This document shows, one piece after another, positions 54,458 through 62,806 of a stretch of 64,000 bases of DNA. The notes below the pieces were generated by a model that saw only the letters and a program-made list of their open reading frames with translations, made no database searches and was not told where the DNA came from. Every line of letters begins with the position of its first letter. Position 1 is the stretch's first letter. This DNA is from Paenibacillus lignilyticus (GTDB taxonomy: Bacteria > Bacillota > Bacilli > Paenibacillales > Paenibacillaceae): NCBI RefSeq assembly GCF_017942085.1, contig NZ_JAGKSP010000004.1, positions 124,001 through 188,000 of the forward strand, written 5' to 3'. Made by a program: the position numbers and the translations under genes.

Positions 54458-55339
54458 ATGGCTTCTTTTCATAGTAATAAAATCAATCCGGATCGGTTCA
54501 GCTTCGGGCAATGGAAATTCTTTCTCTTCCTCGTATCGCTGTCCGTGTTTATGATCTTGCCGATTATATTTATTTTCTCTCAGGCGCTTAAGCCTGTAGA
54601 CGAACTGTTTCTATATCCGCCGAAGCTGTTTGTTCAGCATCCGACGTGGAGTAACTTCGCAACACTGTTCAGCGTCGGCGACGTTTCGGCGGTGCCGAAG
54701 ACGAAATATTTGTTCAACAGCATCCTTGTGACAGGCTCGGTCGTCTTCCTGTCCATCGTGATCTGTTCGATGACAGGGTTCGCGTTGTCCAAAAAAGAAT
54801 TCAAGATGAAGAAGGTCGTCTTCGAGGTTAACATCATCGCGCTGATGTTTGTACCGGCAGCGGTAACGATTCCGCGCTACTTGGTCATCGAGAAGCTCGG
54901 GCTGACGGATAACTTCCTAGGTCATATCTTGCCGATGCTTTCCTTGCCGGTAGGCGTGTTCCTGGTCAAGCAATTCGTCGATCAAATCCCGAATGCGCTC
55001 ATCGAGGCAGCGCAGCTTGACGGAGCGAACGATTATTACGTATTCCGCAAGCTCGTTATTCCGATGATTATGCCGGCGCTTGCGACCGTTGCGATTCTAT
55101 CGTTCCAATTGGCTTGGAACAATGCGGAAACCTCTTCGTTATTCATGAGCAAAGAAACGCTGAAGACGTTCGCTTTCTACATGAGTACGCTGACGACGAC
55201 TACCGCGATGGAAAATAATATTGCCGGTCAAGGGATGGCAGCGGCGGCAGCGCTTCTGATGTTTATTCCGAACTTGGCCATCTTCATATTCATGCAAAGC
55301 AAAGTAATGGATACGATGGCGCATTCCGGTTTGAAGTGA
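54458..55339 (+). CDS. ABC sugar permease, MalG/UgpE type (pair 1)
   Basis: 293 residues. Six membrane segments and the EAA loop [20 protein letters not shown]. Pairs with the preceding permease to form the channel. Its stop overlaps the GTG that begins the long frame of the next gene, and the next gene's ribosome binding site lies within its end. Confidence 0.93.
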   Translation: MASFHSNKINPDRFSFGQWKFFLFLVSLSVFMILPIIFIFSQALKPVDELFLYPPKLFVQHPTWSNFATLFSVGDVSAVPKTKYLFNSILVTGSVVFLSIVICSMTGFALSKKEFKMKKVVFEVNIIALMFVPAAVTIPRYLVIEKLGLTDNFLGHILPMLSLPVGVFLVKQFVDQIPNALIEAAQLDGANDYYVFRKLVIPMIMPALATVAILSFQLAWNNAETSSLFMSKETLKTFAFYMSTLTTTTAMENNIAGQGMAAAAALLMFIPNLAIFIFMQSKVMDTMAHSGLK

Positions 55340-55350
55340 GGAGGAGAACA

Positions 55351-57411
55351 ATGTTCAGATTCAGATGGCTCACACTTCTCGTTGCCGCTGCGCTATTGGT
55401 TGGTTCGACTACTGCTTATGCGGACGTGCCTTATCCTACCTTCACAATCGATGAAAAAGGTCATGGCATTATGATGCAGAACGCCTACATGCCGGTAGGC
55501 GCAATCGACGGGTACAGCATCTTTGGCGAGAATGAAGCGCTAAGCAACGGAAAAGTGGAGCTGAATAGCCCGCAGGATATTTTTGTAGATAACGAAGACC
55601 ATGTGTACGTTGCAGATACAGGCAACGCCCGAATTGTGGAATTGGACTCATGGGGGAACTTCATCCGAATTATCGGCGAAGGGGAATTGAAGCAGCCGAA
55701 AGGCGTTTTCGTAACGGAAGATAAAGATATTTACGTTGCGGATTATGCCAAACAAAGCGTCGTCGTCTTCGGAAAAGACGGGAAGCTGAAGCAGACGATC
55801 GGCAAGCCGAAGTCGAAGCTGTACGGCAAAGATACGCCGTTCAAGCCGCAGAAGGTCATCGTCGATAAACGCGGCAGCATTTATATTATCGGCGAAGGTC
55901 TTATCCAAGGTCTTGTCCGATTGGACAAGGAAGGCAAATTCCTTGGCTACTTCGGCGGTAACCGCGCGGGCTTCAACCTGCTGAAGACGCTTCAGCGCAT
56001 GTTCTATACGAAAGCTCAGCTTAGCAAAATGACACGGGAAATGCCGATTTCGCCGACGAATATCTCGGTTGATTCGGAAGGACTTATCTATACGAGTACG
56101 ACAGGGATTAACGGCGGCGCCATCAAGAAGCTGAACGTAGCGGGCAAGGATTTGCTCGGCGGCACGTGGTCGCTTAATCAGGTTTCCGATATTACGACCG
56201 ACGTCATGGGCAATATCTATGCGGTCGATGCCGGTGAAGGCATGATCCTGGAGTATAACCGCGACGGTAACTTGATGTTCCTCTTCAGTTACAACGACAC
56301 GGGCGAACAACGTCTCGGCTTGCTGGCGGCACCGACGGGCATTGCCGTCACATCCGATGGCAGACTGCTTGTCCTGAGCGGCGAACGCGGCAACGTTACG
56401 GTGTTCCAGCCAACGGCGTTCACGAAGCTGGTACACGAAGCGCTGGGTCTTTACCTGGACGGCAAATACGTACAAAGCCGTGAACCGTGGAATGAAGTGC
56501 TGCGTCAGAACAGCTTGTTCTCGCTGGCACACACCGGTATCGGCCTTGCCTACTTCAAAGAAGGCAAATACCAGGAAGCATTCGAGAAATTCGAGTTTTC
56601 CAAAAACAAGAAGGAATACTCCAACGCGTACTGGGAACTCCGGCGCGAATGGATTATGAAACACGCGGTTGATGTAGCGTTCAGCATCCTGGGCGCCATT
56701 ATTGCTTTGATGGCCATTCGGTTTGCTTACCGGAAGTATCAATTCGGCAAGCCGGTCGTTCTCGCTTGGCTGAAGGTGACGAGACAATGGTTCGTCGCGC
56801 AGCTGCTTCATATTTTCCGTATGCTGCGGCATCCGATTGAAGGCTATTACGAGCTGGAGCATAACAACAAAGCTTCGGTAGCATCGGCTACCGTCTTGCT
56901 GGCCGTACTGTTCGGTGTTCGCTTGTTCGGCCTCTATACGACGAACTTCTTGTTCGCAACGATGGAGCCGATGCAAATTAACATCGTGACCGAGCTGCTC
57001 AAGCTGCTCATCCCGCTGTTTGCGTGGGTCATCTCCAACTACCTCGTCAGCGTCATCAACGATGGGGAAGGCAGCTTCAAGAACATCTATAAAGGGACGA
57101 TTTATGCGCTGTCCCCTTACATTATTTTTGCAATTCCGCTGGCGATTATGTCACGTGGCCTAACCCTGATGGAGGGTGTCATTTATAACTACTCCTACAA
57201 TATCGTCATTCTGTGGTGTGCGCTTCTGCTCTTCATTATGGTGAAGGAGATCCACGGCTACGAAATTAAGGAGACTGTTAGAAACATCGTTCTCACGATC
57301 ATCGGCATGCTGATTATGGCATTTGTTGCGTTTATCCTGTTCGGCTTGTCGAACCAGGTGTGGGAATTTGTTTACTCGTTATTCCAAGAGGTGAATCTGC
57401 GTGTCGATTAA
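55351..57411 (+). CDS. NHL-repeat / TPR / Yip1-domain membrane protein
   Basis: 686 residues from ATG 55351 (GAGGAGGA upstream). A signal peptide (to about 25) is followed by NHL beta-propeller repeats (about 45-345: SPQDIFVDNEDHVYVADTGN, QPKGVFVTEDKDIYVADYAK, APTGIAVTSDGRLLVLSGER), a short TPR-like region (about 370-425: LAHTGIGLAYFKEGKYQEAF), one membrane helix and a C-terminal Yip1-type domain with about five helices (HPIEGYYELEHNNKASVASA). The propeller should face outside. In this position it probably helps assemble or couple the sugar import complex, but no function is established. Overlaps the next gene. Confidence 0.83.
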   Translation: MFRFRWLTLLVAAALLVGSTTAYADVPYPTFTIDEKGHGIMMQNAYMPVGAIDGYSIFGENEALSNGKVELNSPQDIFVDNEDHVYVADTGNARIVELDSWGNFIRIIGEGELKQPKGVFVTEDKDIYVADYAKQSVVVFGKDGKLKQTIGKPKSKLYGKDTPFKPQKVIVDKRGSIYIIGEGLIQGLVRLDKEGKFLGYFGGNRAGFNLLKTLQRMFYTKAQLSKMTREMPISPTNISVDSEGLIYTSTTGINGGAIKKLNVAGKDLLGGTWSLNQVSDITTDVMGNIYAVDAGEGMILEYNRDGNLMFLFSYNDTGEQRLGLLAAPTGIAVTSDGRLLVLSGERGNVTVFQPTAFTKLVHEALGLYLDGKYVQSREPWNEVLRQNSLFSLAHTGIGLAYFKEGKYQEAFEKFEFSKNKKEYSNAYWELRREWIMKHAVDVAFSILGAIIALMAIRFAYRKYQFGKPVVLAWLKVTRQWFVAQLLHIFRMLRHPIEGYYELEHNNKASVASATVLLAVLFGVRLFGLYTTNFLFATMEPMQINIVTELLKLLIPLFAWVISNYLVSVINDGEGSFKNIYKGTIYALSPYIIFAIPLAIMSRGLTLMEGVIYNYSYNIVILWCALLLFIMVKEIHGYEIKETVRNIVLTIIGMLIMAFVAFILFGLSNQVWEFVYSLFQEVNLRVD

Positions 57412-59707
57412 CAAGAAACCGATTGTCCTGGTCGCGTCTGCTGCGCTTGCAGCGGCAGGGTTGTATCAGTTCGCATATGGGGCTACAGTTGAGCATCAAT
57501 CAACTGAGGGTCAGAGCAAAATCGTTCTTAATAAGCAGGAAGGCTCATTCCCTTATCGTTCGAACAATTATACGATGCCGGAGAAGGCAGCAGGCGCCAT
57601 TGCGAATCGCACGATTCCGTCTGACTACAAGAAGATCGGCGAATCCGGCTCGCTGGAGCTGTATATGGCAAATGCTTCGCTGGCCATTATGGTGAAGAAC
57701 AAGGAGAGCGGTTATGTGTGGGCGTCCACGCCTAACGACGCCGATCTGCAAAATGCCGAGCTGAACGATGAGTGGCAGACCGCCGTTAAATCGCCGGTGC
57801 TGCTCGAATATTATAACGATCAAGAGATGCTGAGCACGGGAAATTTCCTGTCGCTCGGCGGTAAAGTCGACGGCGTTGAGCCGATCGAGCAAGGGGTTCG
57901 CGTGAAGCTGACGTTCGGAACGCTGAATGCCGGCATCGCACTCGAAGTCAAGATCGAGAACGATTCGCTCGTTGTCTCGATCCCATCGGACTCCATGTGG
58001 GAGAAAGGCGTCAGCAAGCTGGCTTCCATTCAGGCGTATCCGTTCCTCGGCGCGGTGCACAAGGCGGATATTCCGGGCTATCTGTTTATTCCGGACCGTT
58101 CAGGCGCGTTGATTCGTTTCAGCAAAGCGCATTCCCGGTTCGACGAACCGTACGTCGGCAAGATTTACGGCACGGACTACACTTCCGATGGCAACATGAA
58201 TACCGGCCGTACATCGGTTCCGGTATTCGGGATCGTGCACGGCAGCGGGCAGAACGGCGTCCTTGGCATCGTTGAGGACGGCCGGTTCAATGCCAAGATT
58301 GTCGCTTATCCGAGCGGGCTGAGCACGGACTTCTATTGGGTCGCTCCGAAATTCGAAATCCGCTACGGCTACTTCCAGCCGACGAGCAAATCGATGGGCG
58401 GCTACAATACGTTCCAGAAGGATGCACTGAAGACGGACCGCCAAGTCCGTTATAAGTTCCTTGGCGGCAAGGAAGCGGATTATGTAGGCATGGCGAAGAC
58501 GTACAGAACGTACTTGCAGGAGAAAGGCGAGCTCGTCAAGGAGAAATCGACGAAGAGCAAAGCCGATGTTCCGATGCAGGTTCGTCTGCTGGGCGGAGAG
58601 ACGGAAGCGAGCGCATTCGGCGCCAAGGTCGTTCCGATGACGACGTTTAATCAGGCGAAGACGATTGTCGACAGTCTGGAGAAGAACGGCATTACGAACT
58701 TGAAGACGGTGCTGGAGGGCTGGAACGACGGCGGCTTGAACGGCGAACGTCCTGCCGAGTTCCCGGTGGAGTCCAAACTTGGCGGGAATGCGGGCTTGAA
58801 GGATCTGAAGAAGTACTTGGAAGGGAAAGACATTCCGGTCTATCTCTATAATAACTACACGGTCGCTTTTGAAAATTCGGATCTGCTCAATTTCAAATCA
58901 GATGCCGTTCGCGCGATTAACAATGAAATTAACGAGTTTCCGTTCTTCGGCTGGGGCGACAGCGATTTCTTCTCCGATATAATGGCAAGGGACATTAGTC
59001 CGGGCAAATCGGTTGAAATTGCCAAAGACGATGCCGAGGAAATGAAAGATCTTGGCGTAGATGGGCTGGCGCTTGATATTACGGGCAGCACGCTCGTTTC
59101 CGACTATAACAAGAAGCATCCGTTTACACGTGAGCAGACAGCCAACGCGTATCGCGAGCTCGCCGCTAACTTCAAGAACAACTTGAGTGAGCTGGCGGTT
59201 TATCAAGCCAACGACTACCTGTGGAAATACACGGATACGATGTTCGGCATGGGTTCCGGCGCTTCGCAGTACATGTATGAAACGGATACGATTCCGTTCC
59301 TGCAAATCGTCCTGCATGGCTATATCGATTATTTCGGCTGGCCGTCCAACTCGGCTTCGAGTCCGCGCGAGGATACGCTGCGCATGATCGATTACGGTCA
59401 ATACCCATCGTACCTGCTTACGCATGAGCCGTATTGGAAGCTGAGAGACACGCCTTCGGTAGATTTGCTGACAACGCAATATACCGATTTGGAGCAGCCG
59501 ATTAAGGAAACGTACAAAGCCGTGAACCAAGCGCTCGGCAAGGTTCAGGATGCAACGATTGAAGCGCGCGTCGTGCCGGATTACGGCATCTCGGCAGTCA
59601 AGTATTCCAACGGTGTGGAAATTGTAGTGAACTACACATCAAGCGACTACACATACAACGAAGTCAGCGTCAAGGCGAAGAGCTTCGCTGTCATCGGGGG
59701 TGAGTAA
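57401..59707 (+). CDS. DUF5696-type exported protein (TIM-barrel-like)
   Basis: 768 residues from GTG 57401, overlapping the previous gene by 11 bp, AAGAGGTG upstream. A signal peptide-like N-terminus (INKKPIVLVASAALAAAGLY) leads into a beta-rich domain (YMANASLAIMVKNKESGYVW, FLFIPDRSGALIRF-like) and a barrel-like C-terminal half (NLKTVLEGWNDGGLNGERPA, MKDLGVDGLALDITGSTLVS, IDYFGWPSNSASSPREDTLR). The order of acidic residues suggests a glycoside hydrolase fold, though catalysis has not been shown. Genes of this type accompany ABC permeases and Yip1 proteins. Confidence 0.75.
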   Translation: MSINKKPIVLVASAALAAAGLYQFAYGATVEHQSTEGQSKIVLNKQEGSFPYRSNNYTMPEKAAGAIANRTIPSDYKKIGESGSLELYMANASLAIMVKNKESGYVWASTPNDADLQNAELNDEWQTAVKSPVLLEYYNDQEMLSTGNFLSLGGKVDGVEPIEQGVRVKLTFGTLNAGIALEVKIENDSLVVSIPSDSMWEKGVSKLASIQAYPFLGAVHKADIPGYLFIPDRSGALIRFSKAHSRFDEPYVGKIYGTDYTSDGNMNTGRTSVPVFGIVHGSGQNGVLGIVEDGRFNAKIVAYPSGLSTDFYWVAPKFEIRYGYFQPTSKSMGGYNTFQKDALKTDRQVRYKFLGGKEADYVGMAKTYRTYLQEKGELVKEKSTKSKADVPMQVRLLGGETEASAFGAKVVPMTTFNQAKTIVDSLEKNGITNLKTVLEGWNDGGLNGERPAEFPVESKLGGNAGLKDLKKYLEGKDIPVYLYNNYTVAFENSDLLNFKSDAVRAINNEINEFPFFGWGDSDFFSDIMARDISPGKSVEIAKDDAEEMKDLGVDGLALDITGSTLVSDYNKKHPFTREQTANAYRELAANFKNNLSELAVYQANDYLWKYTDTMFGMGSGASQYMYETDTIPFLQIVLHGYIDYFGWPSNSASSPREDTLRMIDYGQYPSYLLTHEPYWKLRDTPSVDLLTTQYTDLEQPIKETYKAVNQALGKVQDATIEARVVPDYGISAVKYSNGVEIVVNYTSSDYTYNEVSVKAKSFAVIGGE

Positions 59708-60590
59708 GTTGAAAGTGACCAAAAAAATGAGAGAGGCGCTCACCGGGTACGCCCTGGTGTCGCCTTGGATTATTGGCTTTATCCTTTTTATGGCTTATCC
59801 GATTTATTACTCGGTATATTTGAGCTTACACAAGGTCACCATCAGCGCAGATGGCATCGTAACTGAATATACCAAAGGGGATAACTACAAATATGCGTTT
59901 CTGTCCGATCCGGAATTTGTAGAGAAGCTGCTGCTGTTTGTTAAATCGGCAATCGGCATGATCCCGATTATTATCGTATTCTCGATGCTGGTAGCCTTGC
60001 TCATTAATCAGCCGATTCGAATGAAAGGACTGTTCAGAGCGATTTTCTTCTTACCGGTCGTCATTACGAGCGGCGAGGTTGTCAATGAGCTGTTCAGTCA
60101 AGGGGCAACGGCAATTCCGCTTGTCGAGAAATATGGGATTATCGAGATTATTAAAGATAATTTGAGTCCGGCATGGTCTTCGCCGATCATTAGCCTGATT
60201 CAACAGCTCATCTTGATTCTGTGGTTCTCCGGCGTACAAATTCTGATCTTCCTGGCAGGTTTGCAGAAGGTCAATAAGCAAGTCTATGAAGCTGCCTCCA
60301 TCGATGGCGCATCGCCATGGGTAAGCTTCTGGAAAGTAACATTGCCTGCCATTAAGCCGTTTATCGCGGTGAATATGATTTATACGACGGTTGATTTGTT
60401 CACAAACTCGTTCAGCGATGTCATAGAGCTAATCAAGGAGAATATGTTCAACCTGACAACCGGCTTCGGTTACGCAACCGCAATCGCTTGGATTTACTTC
60501 GGTGTCATATTTGTCTTCTTGCTCTTGATTCTGCTGCTGTTCCGCAACAACGATGACGTGAATGTGAGACCGAAGAGGAGGAGAGCTTAA
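59700..60590 (+). CDS. ABC sugar permease, MalF/UgpA type (pair 2)
   Basis: 296 residues from GTG 59700, overlapping the DUF5696 gene by 8 bp. Six membrane segments; EAA loop QVYEAASIDGASPWVSFWKV. Clearly diverged from the pair 1 permease, so a second importer or a second channel half-set rather than a recent duplication. Confidence 0.93.
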   Translation: MSKLKVTKKMREALTGYALVSPWIIGFILFMAYPIYYSVYLSLHKVTISADGIVTEYTKGDNYKYAFLSDPEFVEKLLLFVKSAIGMIPIIIVFSMLVALLINQPIRMKGLFRAIFFLPVVITSGEVVNELFSQGATAIPLVEKYGIIEIIKDNLSPAWSSPIISLIQQLILILWFSGVQILIFLAGLQKVNKQVYEAASIDGASPWVSFWKVTLPAIKPFIAVNMIYTTVDLFTNSFSDVIELIKENMFNLTTGFGYATAIAWIYFGVIFVFLLLILLLFRNNDDVNVRPKRRRA

Positions 60591-61564
60591 TGGAACGAAC
60601 ATCAAAGTTGCAGTTGCAGAAGGCTTTTCTGCTTCGTACGTTCAATCGCGGCAAACGCATTCTGATGGGAAGACAAGGCAACGACGGAATCGTATTCAAA
60701 TTGTTAGTCTACGCGCTGCTTATTAGCATCGGGTTCGTTTATTTGTATCCGATTCTCTATCTTGTCTCGCAAAGCTTTAAGAGTTTATCCGACTTGCTGG
60801 ATCCAACGGTGCTCTGGCTGCCGCAGAAGCTGTACCTGGAGAACTTCACGCAAGCTTGGCATGTTCTTGATTACATGGATACCTTCTGGAATTCGGTCTT
60901 GAACTCCGTCGTTCCGGCGATCGGTCAAACCGTTTCCTGCGCGGTCGTTGGATACGGGATTGCGAAATTCCATTTCCCGGGCAAATCGATCGTGCTTGGG
61001 CTGATGATGATTACGTTCATCGTTCCGTCCCAGGTCGTGATGATCCCGCTTTACTTGATGTTCAATGAGTACCATATGCTTGGCTCATCGCTGCCGTTCA
61101 TCGTGCCGACGATCTTCGCGCAAGGGATTAAAGGCGTGCTGTTCATCTTGATTTATACGCAATTTTTCCGGACGATCCCCGCATCGCTCGAAGAAGCGGC
61201 TCAGATGGATGGAGCCGGCTTTATCAGGACCTTCTTTACGGTTATCTTGCCAATCTCTACACCGGCTATCGTCGTTGTATTGCTCTTCTCGACAGTATGG
61301 CATTGGAACGAAACGTACCTGACCTCGCTCTACTTGGGTGAGAGCATGACGACGCTGCCTCTGCAATTGAAAACGTTCAATGACTCGTTCACGAAGCTGT
61401 ATGGCGGCGGGGCAGCGGTTGGCGGCGGTCAGACGAAGAATATCAATGAATCGATCCGCATGGCCGGCACGCTGCTAATCGTACTTCCGCTGCTGATCCT
61501 CTACATGTTCGCGCAGAGACGATTCGTAGAAGTAGTAGATAAAACAGGTATTACAGGCGAGTAA
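60590..61564 (+). CDS. ABC sugar permease, MalG/UgpE type (pair 2)
   Basis: 324 residues; ATG 60590 shares one base with the preceding stop (TAATG). Six membrane segments; EAA loop SLEEAAQMDGAGFIRTFFTV. Longer N-terminus than its pair 1 counterpart. No dedicated binding protein sits next to this pair, so it may share the lipoprotein at 48880. Confidence 0.93.
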   Translation: MERTSKLQLQKAFLLRTFNRGKRILMGRQGNDGIVFKLLVYALLISIGFVYLYPILYLVSQSFKSLSDLLDPTVLWLPQKLYLENFTQAWHVLDYMDTFWNSVLNSVVPAIGQTVSCAVVGYGIAKFHFPGKSIVLGLMMITFIVPSQVVMIPLYLMFNEYHMLGSSLPFIVPTIFAQGIKGVLFILIYTQFFRTIPASLEEAAQMDGAGFIRTFFTVILPISTPAIVVVLLFSTVWHWNETYLTSLYLGESMTTLPLQLKTFNDSFTKLYGGGAAVGGGQTKNINESIRMAGTLLIVLPLLILYMFAQRRFVEVVDKTGITGE

Positions 61565-61603
61565 TTCGATTGAATCTCAGACGAATTGGAGAGGGTGTTT
61601 AGG

Positions 61604-62671
61604 ATGACAAAGAAGTTAAAGGTTGCCGTTATCGGGGCGGGCGGCATTTTCCAATGGGCGCACTCCGCTCCGCTGAAGAACCATGAAGAGCTTGAAGTCG
61701 TTGCGATCGTCGATATCGACCTGGCGAAAGCGCAAGCCGCGGCTGAGCAGCACGGCATTCCGCAAGCATTCAGCGATTATCGCGATGTCATCAAGATGGA
61801 AGAGATCGACATCATCGATATTTGCACGCCGAATCTGTTCCACTCCGAGATCGCAGTTGCAGCGCTTGAAGCCGGCAAACATGTTTTCTGCGAGAAGCCG
61901 GATGCGGTAAATCCGGATGAAGCGATCAAGATGCAGCAAGCGGCGGCGACAAGCGGCAAAGTGCTTATGGTGATGCGCAACAACCGCTTCCGTCCGGCAT
62001 CGAAGTTCATCAAGGAGTGGATTAACGGAGGCAACCTCGGCGAAGCCTATGCAGGCCGCTGCGGTTGGACTCGCCGCCGCGGTATTCCGGGCAAAGGCGG
62101 CTGGTTTACGACCAAGGAGCTGTCCGGCGGAGGTCCGTTGATCGACCTTGGCGTTCACTTCATCGACTTGGCGATCTGGTTCATGGGTAATCCAAAGCCG
62201 ATCTCGGTAACCGGGGCAACCTACACGAAATTTGCGGACGCAGACGATATCGCAGGCTCCGAGCACAGCAAGTTCGGCGAGAAATCGGAAGGCGAAGGCA
62301 TCTTCGACGTGGAGGATCTTGCGATCGGATTTATCCGCTTCGATAACGGCGCATCGCTCCAAATCGAGTTCAGCTGGGCCTCCAACATCGAGCAGGAAGA
62401 GAATTTCGTTGAGCTTCGCGGCACGAAGGCGGGCTTCCGATTCAGTAACGGCAAGCTTGGCATCTTCGGTGAATCGAATGGCACCGTAACGGATCTTGTT
62501 CCTCACGTAGGCGAAGACACGGGCGGACATGGCGAGAACCTGTACCATTTCGTGGATGTCGTGCAAGGCCGCGTGAACCCGATCTTCACCATCGATCAAG
62601 GCGTGGATATGATCAAAATTTTATCTGCTATCTATGAATCCGCCCGTACAGGATCAGAAGTTAAACTGTAA
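61604..62671 (+). CDS. Gfo/Idh/MocA-family oxidoreductase (3)
   Basis: 355 residues from ATG 61604 (GAGAGGG upstream; the in-frame start at 61586 overlaps the ribosome binding site). Rossmann motif AVIGAGGIFQWAHS, catalytic Lys in CEKPDAVNPDEAIKM, then GWTRRRGIPGKGGWFTTKEL and LIDLGVHFIDLAIWFMG with the conserved Asp/His. Cytoplasmic sugar oxidation is the expected reaction, probably on the imported product. Lies 39 bp after the last permease. Confidence 0.9.
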   Translation: MTKKLKVAVIGAGGIFQWAHSAPLKNHEELEVVAIVDIDLAKAQAAAEQHGIPQAFSDYRDVIKMEEIDIIDICTPNLFHSEIAVAALEAGKHVFCEKPDAVNPDEAIKMQQAAATSGKVLMVMRNNRFRPASKFIKEWINGGNLGEAYAGRCGWTRRRGIPGKGGWFTTKELSGGGPLIDLGVHFIDLAIWFMGNPKPISVTGATYTKFADADDIAGSEHSKFGEKSEGEGIFDVEDLAIGFIRFDNGASLQIEFSWASNIEQEENFVELRGTKAGFRFSNGKLGIFGESNGTVTDLVPHVGEDTGGHGENLYHFVDVVQGRVNPIFTIDQGVDMIKILSAIYESARTGSEVKL

Positions 62672-62686
62672 GGGGATGCGTTAGTG

Positions 62687-62731
62687 GTGTTCCGGTATCG
62701 CCGTCCATGAACGGCAGGCGATACCGAACAT
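62687..62731 (+). terminator. Hairpin after Gfo/Idh gene 3
   Basis: TGTTCCGGTATCGCC pairs with GGCGATACCGAACA (one bulge). A T-run comes only 18 bp later (62749-62757), so termination may be partial and the glucanase gene may belong to the same transcript. Confidence 0.55.
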
Positions 62732-62806
62732 CTGCCGCATCAAGGATTCTTTTTTTATGAGCATATAGGCGTGTACAAGTTTCACCTGATCAAGGAGGAT
62801 TGCAAA

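Noticed and set aside
55648..56976. Long antisense frame (442 codons) within the NHL/Yip1 gene
   Set aside because: Mirrors the codon bias of the sense gene, has no start signal and its translation lacks protein-like features.
61616..62599. Antisense frame of 327 codons within Gfo/Idh gene 3
   Set aside because: Sense strand encodes a complete, recognisable enzyme.
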